Below, piece after piece: positions 10,436-20,839 of a stretch of DNA of 46,239 nucleotides. Location: positions 1 to 46,239 of the forward strand of contig JBAZYX010000019.1 of NCBI GenBank assembly GCA_041659105.1. Direction: 5' to 3'. The stretch comes from CAIUKV01 sp041659105. Lineage in GTDB: Bacteria > Actinomycetota > Acidimicrobiia > IMCC26256 > PALSA-555. The position numbers and the translations under genes were made by a program. Numbering within the stretch: the stretch's first letter is position 1; every line of letters begins with the position of its first letter. The notes beneath the pieces are model-generated. The model did no database searches. It saw nothing but the letters and a program-made list of their open reading frames with translations, and was not told the DNA's origin.

Positions 10436-11622
10436 TCCGACCTGCCGACCGACCGCGGCCGGTGAAGCGGCCGTGCCGGTGGGCGATGACGATGGTGGTG
10501 GCGGCGGTGCTCCTCGGGGGCACCGCCGCTGCCGCGCCCGCGGCAGGCGCCGCCCCCGCGGCCACGGTCCACGCAGCACCGACCCCGCCCGCTCCGGGGA
10601 CGGTGATCCGCTCCGAGCCGATGGCCGCGCCCGCGGGAGCGAACGCGTGGCGCGTCCTGTACCACTCCCGCAACCTCGCGGGCGACGACATCGCGGTCTC
10701 GGGCTTCGTGGTCGCGCCCGACGGTCCGGCGCCGAAGCGGGGCCGCCCCGTGGTCGCCTGGGCCCACGGCACCACCGGCCTGGCCGATGCGTGCGCACCG
10801 TCGGTGGCGCCCGACCCCGTGGCCGGCGTGCCCTTCGTCGACGACCTCCTCGCGGCCGGGTACGTCGTGGCCGCGACCGACTACGAGGGCCTCGGCACGC
10901 CCGGGGTCCATCCGTACCTCGTAGGGGAGAGCGAGGGCCGCTCGGTGCTCGACGCCGTGCGCGCGGCCCGCACCCTCCCGGTGGGTGCCGGCCGCCGGGT
11001 GGCCGTCCTCGGGCACTCGCAGGGCGGTCACGCCGCACTGTTCGCGGGGGAGATCGCGCAGCAGTACGCGCCCGAGCTTTCGGTGCGCGCGGTCGCGGCG
11101 GGCGCGCCGGTGGCCGACGTCGGCGCCTTCCTCGACTTCGTCGTCGACTCCCCGGGTCGGGCCGGGTTCGTGCCCATGGCGGTCGCCGGCTCCCGCGCCG
11201 CGTATCCCGAGCTCGGGGCCGTCTCGGTGCTCTCCGCCGACGCGCAGGCCCGGAGCGAGGTCGCGGTCTCCGAGTGCGGGGCGGCGGCGCTCGCCGCGTT
11301 CGCCGACGGCGACGGCAGCACCCTGCTCGGGCCGGACCGGCGGGCGCCGGCGTGGCTGCGGCGGCTGCAGGAGAACACCGCCGGCCGGCGACCCTCCGCC
11401 GCGCCGGTGCTCGTGTGGCAGGGCGGGGCCGACGACCTCACCCCCGAGCCGCTCGCCGCGGCCTACGTCACGCGTGCGTGCGCGCACGGCACCCCGGTCG
11501 GCTACCGCATCTACCCGGACGCGAACCACGGCACGGTGTTCGGCGCCGCGCGTGCCGATGTCCTCGCGTTCCTCGGCGCGCGCTTCGCACGCGCCGGCGT
11601 CGCCGACGACTGCCCGGGCTGA
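10432..11622 (+). CDS. Secreted alpha/beta hydrolase, secretory lipase (LIP) family
   Basis: An exported esterase or lipase of 396 residues. A signal peptide (AMTMVVAAVLLGG to AAPAAGAA) is followed by an alpha/beta-hydrolase fold with AWAHGTTG (oxyanion region), TDYEGLGTPGVHPYL as seen in the secretory lipase family, the nucleophile in GHSQGG (Ser196), an acid in GGADDL (Asp334 or 335) and His366 in DANHGTVF. The likely reaction is hydrolysis of acylglycerols or other esters outside the membrane; the substrate is not known. It begins in the GTGA that ends lon, an unusual coupling of an intracellular protease to a secreted enzyme. The end lies 19 bases from the convergent ABC transporter operon. 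Confidence 0.85.
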
Positions 11623-11641
11623 TGCCCGCCGCGACTCGCCG

Positions 11642-13784
<2,143 letters not shown>

Positions 13785-13788
<4 letters not shown>

Positions 13789-14825
13789 ACCGCGCTCTCC
13801 CGCACGTCGAGGCGCGCCCGGACGACGTCGCCGAGGAAGTTGAGGCTGAGCACGGTCAGGAAGATGAGAAGCGCCGGCAGGAACACGATGTGCGGCGACT
13901 CCTTGATCTTCCCGCGGTCGAGCCCGATGATGTTGCCCCACGACGGGGTGGGCGGCTTCACTCCCACGCCGAGGATGCTCAGCGTGCCCTCCGCCACGAT
14001 CGCGATCGCGATCGCGAGCAGGGCGATCGACATCATCGCCGGGACGACGTTGGGGAGCACCTCGCGGATCATGATGCGCATGGGCTTCGCGCCCTGGGCG
14101 CGCGCCGCGAGCACGAACTCGCGTTGGGACCACGTGAGCGCGGAGGCGCGGGTGATCCGCCCGAGGAGCGGGACCGACACGATCCCGATGGCCAGGATCA
14201 GCAGGAACTTCGCGTCGACGGTGGTCCCGCCGCTGCCACTGGAGCTCGACGCGCCCTGGAGGAAGGCGACCAGGGCCAACGCGAGCACCACGGCCGGGAT
14301 GGCGAGGAACACGTTGAACAGCGACGTGAGCACGACGTCGACCTTGCCCCCGAAGAACCCGGCGAGCATGCCGAGCACCCCGCCGAAGATCAGCCCGAAG
14401 AGCACGGCGCCGGTGGCGACGAAGAGCGACGACCACCCCCCGTACGCCAGGCGGGCGATCATGTCCCGGCCGTTGCTGTCGCATCCGAGGATGTGGCCGG
14501 GCGCGGTGCCCTCCTTCGCGAAGGGCCCGAGCCGCGCGCAGGAGGCGAACGACTCGGTGGGGCTCTTCAGCGGCAGCACGCCGAGCTGGGCCAGCACCGA
14601 GAACAGGACGATGAAGACCATCCACCCGATCGCGAGCCAAGCGCCGATCCCGAGCTTGCGGCCGCGTCGCTTCTGTCCCTCGCCGCCGACCTCGACGGCC
14701 GAGAAGTACAGGCTGCCCTGCGCGACCGCGAGGCCGGACTCGAGCGAGTCCTCCGCGTAGCGATCGAGGTCGCGGGCTCCCTCCGGCCCGTCGGCCGGCA
14801 TGTCGTCAGGCGGTTGCGCGGGCAC
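13785..14825 (-). CDS. Peptide/nickel-type ABC transporter permease (DppC/OppC type)
   Basis: Integral membrane permease of 346 residues. A soluble N-terminus leads to one membrane helix (LAIGWMVFIVLFSVLAQLGV), then the family segment HILGCDSNGRDM, the core helices and the cytoplasmic loop EFVLAARAQGAKPMRIMIRE that docks the ATPase (EAA motif). A Ser/Gly-rich insert (ASSSSGSGG) sits in an outer loop. Two starts are possible: the GTG at 14825, which has an aggat Shine-Dalgarno-like sequence but overlaps the upstream gene by 20 bases, and the ATG at 14801, which has none. I prefer the GTG. The gene overlaps the next ATPase by ATGA. Confidence 0.93.
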
Positions 14826-15840
14826 GGCGAATCCTGGGGTCGAGCACGATGTAGAGGAAGTCGACGATGAAGTTGATCATCACGAAGATGAACGCGATCA
14901 CGAGGATGTAGCTCTGCAGCTCCACGTACTCGCGGGCGAAGATCGCGGTGCCGATCTGCGTGCCCATCCCCGGGATGCCGAAGATCACCTCGACGACGAT
15001 GGCCCCGCCGATGAGCGTGCCGATGTTGAGCCCGGCGACGGTGAGCAGCGTGAGGCTCGACGGCCGGAGGGCGTGGCGGAACAGGATGCGCCGGTTGGGG
15101 ACGCCCTTGGCCTTCGCCATCGTGATGAAGTTCTCCTGCAGCGTCGCGATCATGTCGCTGCGGAGCAGGCGCATGTAGATCGCGACCTGCCCGACCGCGA
15201 GCGTGATCACCGGCAGGATCATGTAGCGGATGTGGTTGTTGCTCCACCCGCTGAAGATCGTGGACGATCGGCTCGAGTCGAAGAGCGGGTCGAGCCAGCC
15301 GGGTTGGTACCCGGCCGTTGGGAGCCACTGCAACCTCGCTCCCACGAAGTACGACAGCACGAGCGCGAGCACGAAGTTCGGGATCGCGAGGAACGCGAAC
15401 GCGGTCGTGTTGATCGTCCTGTCGGTGCGGGTGCCCGACCGGTAGGCGGCGAGCACGCCGAGCGGGATCGCGATCACGAGCGCGAGCACCTGCGCGTAGA
15501 GCACCAGCTGGAGTGAGATCGGCAGCGACTGCTTCAGGGAGTCGGTGACCGGCTGGTTGGTGGCGTACAGCCGCCCGAGGTTGCCCTGGAGCAGCCCGGA
15601 CGTCCCGTCGCTCCTGATGATCGGCACGCCCAGGTAGTTGACGTACTGCTGGAGGAACGGCTTGTCGAGGCCCAGGTCCTGGTTGAGCTGGGCCCGCTGC
15701 TGTTCGGTGCCGAACGGGATGATCGTCTTGGCTGGGTCACCCGGGAGGAGCCGGACGAGGCTGAAGGTGAAGAAGGTGACGAGCAGCAGCACGACTGCGA
15801 GTTGCAGGAACCGTCTCCCGATCAGCCGTGCTGCTGCCAC
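14806..15840 (-). CDS. Peptide/nickel-type ABC transporter permease (DppB/OppB type)
   Basis: Integral membrane permease of 344 residues. It has the N-terminal helix with LLLVTFFTFSLVRLLPGDPA, the family hallmark before a large outer loop, followed by about five core helices. The ATPase-docking loop is ENFITMAKAKGVPNRRILFRHALRP. The GTG start at 15840 follows a run of six Gs (15849-15854 on the plus strand as C) at eight bases. It lies 33 bases after the binding-protein stop. Together with the OppC-type partner it forms the channel of the importer. Confidence 0.93.
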   Translation of the reverse strand: MAAARLIGRRFLQLAVVLLLVTFFTFSLVRLLPGDPAKTIIPFGTEQQRAQLNQDLGLDKPFLQQYVNYLGVPIIRSDGTSGLLQGNLGRLYATNQPVTDSLKQSLPISLQLVLYAQVLALVIAIPLGVLAAYRSGTRTDRTINTTAFAFLAIPNFVLALVLSYFVGARLQWLPTAGYQPGWLDPLFDSSRSSTIFSGWSNNHIRYMILPVITLAVGQVAIYMRLLRSDMIATLQENFITMAKAKGVPNRRILFRHALRPSSLTLLTVAGLNIGTLIGGAIVVEVIFGIPGMGTQIGTAIFAREYVELQSYILVIAFIFVMINFIVDFLYIVLDPRIRRARATA

Positions 15841-15848
15841 CCCAGTCT

Positions 15849-15854
15849 CCCCCC
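15849..15854 (-). promoter_or_regulatory. G6 ribosome-binding tract before the OppB-type permease
   Basis: Read on the minus strand, six Gs followed by agactggg precede the GTG at 15840 with an eight-base gap. It supports that start. Confidence 0.55.
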
Positions 15855-15873
15855 GAGCCGGTGGACCCCCTGT

Positions 15874-17487
15874 CTACTTCTTGCAGAGGGTCTCCACCGG
15901 GAAGCGACCGTTCAGCACGAGCGCCTTGCTCCCGTCGGGGAGCGGTGCGCCGCCCTGGCCGGTCAGGCCCTTCGAGGCCAGGGCCCAGATGCTGTACCAG
16001 GCCGGGACGACGTACACGCCGGCGGCCATGGCCTTGTTGAAGTCGGTGTAGGCCTTGGTGAGGGCGGCGGGGTCGGTGGACGTGCGGCCGGCGTCGAGGG
16101 CGGCCTGGACGTTCGGGTCGTCGAACTTGCTGAAGTTCACCGGCGAACCCTTCGCCCACCACACGTAGTTGGCGACGTCACCGAAGGCGGCGTCACTGTG
16201 GAAGTTCCGCACCAGCGTCACGGAGAAGTTGCCTCCGAGCAGCTCGTTGACGAGCGAGCTCTGGTCGACCTGGACGAGCTTCGCGTTCATCCCGGCGGCG
16301 TTGGCCTGCTCGATGAGGAGCTGGCCCTCGGCCGCGTTGTCGGAGTCGTTGGTCGTGAGGAACGTCACGTCGAAGCTGCCGCCGTTGGCCGCCTTGACCT
16401 CCGACGCGAGCTGCTTCGCCTTCTTCAGGTTGTACTTCGGGTAGCCGCTGCTCTTGAGATAGCCCGGCGAGTTGGAGTCCATCGTCTGCGAGGCCACGGT
16501 GAAGAGGCCCTTGTTGCGAATGGTGTTGATCTCCTTGGGGTTCAACGCGTACCCGAGCGCCTGGCGCGCCTTCGGGTCGTTGAACGGCGGCTTCGACGCG
16601 TTGATCTGGTAGTAGCGGGTCTCGCGGTTGCCCTTGACGTCGTACACGAGGTCGATGCCCGAGGTGCTCTTCAGTCCGTCGATCGACGATGCGCTCGACG
16701 TGTGCATGATGTCGAGCTGCCCGCCCTGGAGCTGGGTGTCACGGGTGGGCGAGTCGGGGACGGGCACGAAGGTGATCTTGTCGAGGCACGGGAGGGCGTT
16801 GCCCTTCGCGTCCTTCTTCCAGTAGTTCGGGTTCTTGACGACGGTGAGGCTCTCGTTGAGCTTCCAGTCGCCCGGCGAGTTGAGCTTGAACGGCCCGGTG
16901 CCGATCAGGTTGGTGGCGCAGGTGTCGGCGTTGGCGAGCTGCGCGGGGGCCACGATGCCGGCCCGGCCCTGGAGGTAGAGGTAGCCCGGGAACGCCGGCC
17001 ACGGGGTCTTGGTGGTGACCTTGAGCGTGAGGTCGTCGACCACGGTGACGTCGCCCATGTTGCTGTAGACGAACTGGAAGAGGCGTCCGGTCTTCCACGC
17101 GTCCATGTTCTGCTTCACGGCGGCGGCGTTGAGCGCCTCGCCGTTGTGGAACTTGATGCCCGGGCGGAGCTTGATGGTCCACTCGTCGAACGTGGAGTTC
17201 GGCGTGACCGACTCGGCCAGGTTCGCGACGTACTCGTCCTTCGTGTTCGGCATCGTCAGGGTGTCGTAGACGGCCGCGGCCACCTGGATGCCGGACACCA
17301 CGAGCTGAGCCTTGGGGATGCAGTATCCGCCGGTCGTCTCGGCCTCGAGGCCGAAGCGGACGTCGCCGCCCGTCTTCTGCGCGCCGGCCGGCGCGGCGAT
17401 CGCGAGCAGTGATCCGGCGACGATCGCGCCGGTGGCGGCGAGCGCGCCCATTCGGGTCCAACGGCGAACATGCCGGTGCTGGCCCAC
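15874..17487 (-). CDS. ABC transporter substrate-binding protein, family 5 (peptide/nickel type)
   Basis: Exported binding protein of 537 residues that captures the substrate for the downstream permeases and ATPases. After a signal peptide (RMGALAATGAIVAGSLLAIAAPAGA) the mature part has the family 5 layout: GGDVRFGLEAETTG, VAAAVYDTLTM, a KLRPGIKFHNGEALNAAAVKQN block and the C-terminal FPVETLC end. No lipobox cysteine is present at the cleavage site (APAGAQ), unlike most Gram-positive binding proteins. The GTG at 17487 was chosen for the G6 tract four bases upstream and because the signal starts there; the frame continues upstream without support. First gene of the operon, divergent from arfB. 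Confidence 0.93.
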   Translation of the reverse strand: MGQHRHVRRWTRMGALAATGAIVAGSLLAIAAPAGAQKTGGDVRFGLEAETTGGYCIPKAQLVVSGIQVAAAVYDTLTMPNTKDEYVANLAESVTPNSTFDEWTIKLRPGIKFHNGEALNAAAVKQNMDAWKTGRLFQFVYSNMGDVTVVDDLTLKVTTKTPWPAFPGYLYLQGRAGIVAPAQLANADTCATNLIGTGPFKLNSPGDWKLNESLTVVKNPNYWKKDAKGNALPCLDKITFVPVPDSPTRDTQLQGGQLDIMHTSSASSIDGLKSTSGIDLVYDVKGNRETRYYQINASKPPFNDPKARQALGYALNPKEINTIRNKGLFTVASQTMDSNSPGYLKSSGYPKYNLKKAKQLASEVKAANGGSFDVTFLTTNDSDNAAEGQLLIEQANAAGMNAKLVQVDQSSLVNELLGGNFSVTLVRNFHSDAAFGDVANYVWWAKGSPVNFSKFDDPNVQAALDAGRTSTDPAALTKAYTDFNKAMAAGVYVVPAWYSIWALASKGLTGQGGAPLPDGSKALVLNGRFPVETLCKK

Positions 17488-17491
17488 GATT

Positions 17492-17497
17492 CCCCCC
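17492..17497 (-). promoter_or_regulatory. G6 ribosome-binding tract deciding the binding-protein start
   Basis: On the minus strand the sequence runs acggggggaatc and then GTG at 17487. The tract selects this GTG over earlier in-frame codons. Confidence 0.6.
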
Positions 17498-17527
17498 GTT
17501 CTCTCCCGGCGGAGCCGGGTGTGCTGT

Positions 17528-17544
17528 CCGGGCCTTCGGCCCGG
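17528..17544. repeat. Hairpin in the leader of the peptide transporter operon
   Basis: Arms ccgggcc and ggcccgg enclose a three-base loop (ttc), 41 to 57 bases before the GTG of the binding protein and inside the divergent intergenic region. It may be part of the leader RNA; no riboswitch pattern is recognisable around it. Confidence 0.45.
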
Positions 17545-17672
17545 GTCCGATGACTGCCGCCACGGTGGACGACAGGATACGAGTCGAACGACGACTGTCA
17601 ATCTCGTGCGGTTCCGGGAATGTACTCGCCAGTAACCACGCGCGCGTCCGCGCCCCGGGTCGGCGGTGGCGG

Positions 17673-17678
17673 TACGGT
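17673..17678 (+). promoter_or_regulatory. TACGGT -10 box, probable leaderless start of arfB
   Basis: TACGGT ends six bases before the GTG at 17685 and is followed by cggcgg, as at 1624. There is no Shine-Dalgarno sequence. Confidence 0.5.
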
Positions 17679-17684
17679 CGGCGG

Positions 17685-18107
17685 GTGGGCACGCAGGACG
17701 GCTGGCTCCGGGTCACGCCGACGTGCCGCATCCCCCTCGCCGAGCTCGAGTGGAAGGTGAGCCGGTCGGGCGGGCCGGGCGGGCAGCACGCCAACACGTC
17801 CGACTCGCGGGTCGAGGTCCGCTTCGCGGTGGAGACGTCGACGGCCCTCGGGCCCCGCCAGCGCGCCCGGCTCCTCGAACGCCTCGGCCCCGTCGTGCGC
17901 GCCGTGGCGTCCGACTCGCGCTCACAGGCGCGCAACCGCACGGTCGCCCTCGAGCGACTGGCGGGCAAGCTCGCGGGCGGCCTCGCGGTCGAGGCGCCGC
18001 GCCGCCCGACCCGGCCGACGCGGTCGGCCCGGGAGAGTCGGCTCGACCAGAAGCGGCGCCAGGGCGAGCGCAAGCGGGCGCGTCGCCGCCCCGACCCCGG
18101 TGACTGA
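17685..18107 (+). CDS. arfB: ArfB-like peptidyl-tRNA hydrolase (RF-1 domain)
   Basis: A 140-residue ribosome-rescue factor that releases nascent chains from stalled, stop-less ribosomes. It contains the GGQ catalytic motif at residues 32-34 in SRSGGPGGQHANTSDSRVE, the expected early position in ArfB/YaeJ (about residue 25-30), and lacks the codon-recognition domains of release factors. The C-terminal tail, ending KRARRRPDPGD, is strongly basic, as required to enter the empty mRNA channel. The GTG at 17685 directly follows a -10-like box, giving a leaderless message. It is divergent from the peptide transporter and followed by a 190-base gap. Confidence 0.9.
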   Translation: MGTQDGWLRVTPTCRIPLAELEWKVSRSGGPGGQHANTSDSRVEVRFAVETSTALGPRQRARLLERLGPVVRAVASDSRSQARNRTVALERLAGKLAGGLAVEAPRRPTRPTRSARESRLDQKRRQGERKRARRRPDPGD

Positions 18108-18189
18108 CCCGGGCGACCGACCCCGGGGACCGAGCCGCCGGAGCCGCCCGATTCATCCGGATTGACCGCGGCGCCGGGCGGAACCCGCC

Positions 18190-18266
18190 GGGAGGCTGGG
18201 CACCAATGCCCTCACGATGGGACTTTCGACCCGGAACTTCTCGCGGCCGGGTGGGGGAGGCTGGGC
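18190..18266 (+). repeat. Two 12-base direct repeats upstream of the multicopper oxidase
   Basis: gggaggctgggc occurs at 18190-18201 and again at 18255-18266, 65 bases apart, in the 190-base gap before the multicopper oxidase start at 18298. A regulator site is possible but unproven. I see no clear -10/-35 pair in the gap. Confidence 0.4.
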
Positions 18267-18297
18267 GCACCCACCCGAAGAAGAGGAAGGACTGCCC

Positions 18298-19653
18298 ATG
18301 AGTCCGCGCGTCGACGACGAACAGGGATTCGGTCTCACCACCGTCATGTTCACGCTCATGGCGGTGGTCCTCGCGTTCGTGGCCCTCGCGGTTGCCGCGG
18401 CGGCCCTCGACAGCAGCAACGAGGCCAAGGACCAGGCCAAGGCGGCCGGTGGCACTGCCGTCGGGCTGTCCGAGTTCCGGATCAACCCCGCCGACCTGAC
18501 GGTGGCCGAGGGCGGTGTGCTGAAGGTGTCCAACACCGGCACCACCGTGCACAACCTGGCCGTGAAGGGCCAGGACCTCACGACGCCCGATCTCAAGTCC
18601 GGCGACACCGCCACGCTCGACCTCGGCAAGCTCGACGCCGGGATGTACGAGGTGTACTGCACCATCCCGGGCCACGCCGACGCCGGCATGAAGGGCGCGC
18701 TGATGGTCGGCACGATGGCGGGCCACGGCGGCACGGGCACCGCGTCGGAGGACGCGCTCCTCGCGACGAACGAGTCCGACGACAAGACCATGAAGCAGCC
18801 GGTCGACGCGTACGTCGCGCAGCTCGACAAGGGCGCGAACACCGCGGGTGTCGGTGGCCAGCTCATGGTCCCGAAGGTCCTCCCCGACGGCACCAAGGAG
18901 TTCGACGTGACCGCGTCGATCGTCGACTGGGAGGTCGAGCCGGGCAAGACGGTGCGAGCCTGGGCCTACAACGGCACCGTTCCCGGTCCGACCATCAAGG
19001 TGAACCCGGGCGACAAGGTGCGGGTGGTGCTCGACAACCAGCTCCCGCAGTCGACCGCGATCCACTTCCACGGCATCGACGTCCCGAACGCGATGGACGG
19101 CGTGCCCGACGTGACGCAGGAACCCGTGAAGCCGGGGGAGAAGTTCACGTACGAGTTCGTGGCCAAGGGCCCGGCAGTGGGCATGTACCACTCCCACCAC
19201 CACGCCGAGCACCAGGTGCCCGACGGGCTCGCGGGGGCGTTCCTCATCGGCGACGAGCCGATCCCGGCCGGCGTCACGGTGAGCCAGGAAGTCCCCATGG
19301 TCCTGAACGACGCCGGCGTGATCGGCCTGACCCTGAACGGGAAGTCGTTCCCGGCCACCGCGCCGGTGATCGCCAAGCAGGGTGAGTGGGTCGAGGTCCA
19401 CTACATGAACGAGGGCCTGCAGGTGCACCCGATGCACCTCCACGGTCTGCCCCAGCTGGTGATCGCCAAGGACGGGTTCCCGGTGCCCCAGCCTTACCAG
19501 ATGGACACCGTCCTGGTGGCTCCGGGCGAGCGGTACACGGTCCTCGTCCAGGCGACCGAGCCGGGCGTGTGGGCCTGGCACTGCCACATCCTCACGCACG
19601 CCGAGCGCGCCGACGGGATGTTCGGCATGGTGACCACCTTCATCGTGAAGTAG
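18298..19653 (+). CDS. Membrane-anchored multicopper oxidase with extra N-terminal cupredoxin
   Basis: A 451-residue copper enzyme. A membrane helix (about 15-37) anchors the rest outside the cell. The first cupredoxin has a full type 1 copper set: His85, Cys121, His126, Met131 (YCTIPGHADAGM). Two more cupredoxin domains form a laccase-like core with HFH (256, 258), HSH (298, 300), HPMHLH (377, 380, 382) and HCHILTH (428-434), enough for a trinuclear copper site plus a type 1 site with Cys429. The middle domain has no Cys, so only the first and last domains hold type 1 copper. Electron donor and substrate are unknown; copper or phenol oxidation is possible. The ATG at 18298 has a strong gaggaagga; an earlier in-frame ATG at 18217 lacks one. 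Confidence 0.88.
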   Translation: MSPRVDDEQGFGLTTVMFTLMAVVLAFVALAVAAAALDSSNEAKDQAKAAGGTAVGLSEFRINPADLTVAEGGVLKVSNTGTTVHNLAVKGQDLTTPDLKSGDTATLDLGKLDAGMYEVYCTIPGHADAGMKGALMVGTMAGHGGTGTASEDALLATNESDDKTMKQPVDAYVAQLDKGANTAGVGGQLMVPKVLPDGTKEFDVTASIVDWEVEPGKTVRAWAYNGTVPGPTIKVNPGDKVRVVLDNQLPQSTAIHFHGIDVPNAMDGVPDVTQEPVKPGEKFTYEFVAKGPAVGMYHSHHHAEHQVPDGLAGAFLIGDEPIPAGVTVSQEVPMVLNDAGVIGLTLNGKSFPATAPVIAKQGEWVEVHYMNEGLQVHPMHLHGLPQLVIAKDGFPVPQPYQMDTVLVAPGERYTVLVQATEPGVWAWHCHILTHAERADGMFGMVTTFIVK

Positions 19654-19690
19654 GCGCGCACCGCTCGACGCCAACACCCAGATCACGAAT

Positions 19691-19716
19691 CGGGCGGGGC
19701 CGCGAGGCCCCGCCCG
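19691..19716 (+). terminator. Strong hairpin after the multicopper oxidase gene
   Basis: Arms cgggcggggcc and ggccccgcccg form an 11-pair GC stem with a gcga (GNRA) loop, 37 bases past the oxidase stop. No T-run follows, so it is a GC-type terminator or an mRNA-end stabiliser. Confidence 0.65.
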
Positions 19717-19738
19717 AATCGCGTGCGATGCTGAAGCG

Positions 19739-20839
19739 ATGGACGCCGTGGGCGACATCCTGCTCGTGCTGGCGGGGCTCGCGGTGATCGTCGCGGTCCT
19801 CGACTCCGCGGTGCGCACCTTCGTCCTGCCCCGCGGCGTCGTCTCCTTCGTGACCCGCTTCGTGTTCCGGTCGATGCGGAAGGTGTTCGGCCTGATCACC
19901 CGGCCCATGAAGACCTACGAGGCCCGTGACGGCGTGATGGCGATGTACGCGCCGGCGTCGCTGGTGGCACTCGTGCTCGTGTGGATGGTGCTCGTGATCC
20001 TGGGCTTCGCCCTGATCTTCCGGGCGAGCGTGTTCGACGGCTGGGCCGACGCGTTCGAGATGAGCGGTTCGTCGTTCTTCACGCTCGGGTTCGTCCGCCC
20101 GCCGCGCGGCGGGGGCGAGTGGGGGTACGTCGTCGCCTTCATCGAGGCCGGCACCGGGCTGGCGCTCCTCGCGCTCCTGATCGGATACCTCCCGACGATC
20201 TACGGCGCGTTCTCCCGCCGGGAGATCGCGGTGGCCCGCCTGGCGACCCGGGCCGGCACCCCACCGAGCGCGGTCGAGCTCCTCACCCGCTACCACGCCG
20301 TCGGTTGGCTCGACGACCTTCCGGCCCTGTGGGACGAGTGGGAGAGCTGGTTCGCGGAGCTCAACGAGACCCACACCACGTTCGCGTCGCTCGCGTTCTT
20401 CCGCTCCCCCAACCCCCACCGCTCGTGGGTCACGTCGGCGGGGGCGGTGCTCGACGCCGCCGCGTTGGCGCAGTCCACGCTCGACGTGCCGTGGTCACCC
20501 CAGGCCGGGATGTGCATCCGGGCCGGGTACCTCGCCATGCGCGACATCGCGACGCTCTATCGGATCCCGTTCGATGCCGATCCCGCGCCCGACGACGCGA
20601 TCAGCATCGCCCGGGCCGAGTTCATGGAGGCGTACGAGGAGCTCGGGGGCGCCGGTGTACCGGTGCGAGCCGACCATGACCGCGCGTGGCGCGACTTCGC
20701 GGGCTGGCGGGTGAACTACGACAGCGTGCTGCTCGAGCTGGCCGCGATCACGATCGCGCCGTACGCGCCCTGGTCGTCGGACCGGTCGCTCAGTCGGACT
20801 CGGGCGCCGCGGTCGTTTCGGCGGACGCCGCGGAGCTGA
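19739..20839 (+). CDS. Ion-channel-like membrane protein
   Basis: A 366-residue protein with three hydrophobic segments in the first half: 4-20, about 60-85 and about 115-155. Between the second and third lies SGSSFFTLGFVRPP, which resembles the pore loop of two-helix potassium channels, but the TVGYG filter is degenerate (TLGFV). The second half, soluble and rich in Trp and charged residues, looks cytoplasmic. The closest description is an ion-channel-domain protein of unknown selectivity; a non-channel membrane protein is also possible. The ATG at 19739 has a -10-like GATGCT six bases upstream. The last 50 bases overlap the 3' end of the hydrolase gene on the other strand. Confidence 0.6.
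   Translation: MDAVGDILLVLAGLAVIVAVLDSAVRTFVLPRGVVSFVTRFVFRSMRKVFGLITRPMKTYEARDGVMAMYAPASLVALVLVWMVLVILGFALIFRASVFDGWADAFEMSGSSFFTLGFVRPPRGGGEWGYVVAFIEAGTGLALLALLIGYLPTIYGAFSRREIAVARLATRAGTPPSAVELLTRYHAVGWLDDLPALWDEWESWFAELNETHTTFASLAFFRSPNPHRSWVTSAGAVLDAAALAQSTLDVPWSPQAGMCIRAGYLAMRDIATLYRIPFDADPAPDDAISIARAEFMEAYEELGGAGVPVRADHDRAWRDFAGWRVNYDSVLLELAAITIAPYAPWSSDRSLSRTRAPRSFRRTPRS

Noticed and set aside
18180..18239. ECF-sigma -35-like GGAAC (18180) and GGAACTT (18233) before the copper oxidase
   Set aside because: No matching -10 was found at 16-18 bases, and such GC-rich words are common here.
18298..19653. Copper nitrite reductase (NirK) for the multicopper oxidase
   Set aside because: The motifs HFH, HSH, HPMHLH and HCHILTH are the laccase-type trinuclear set, and the middle domain lacks the type 1 Cys expected in NirK domain 1.
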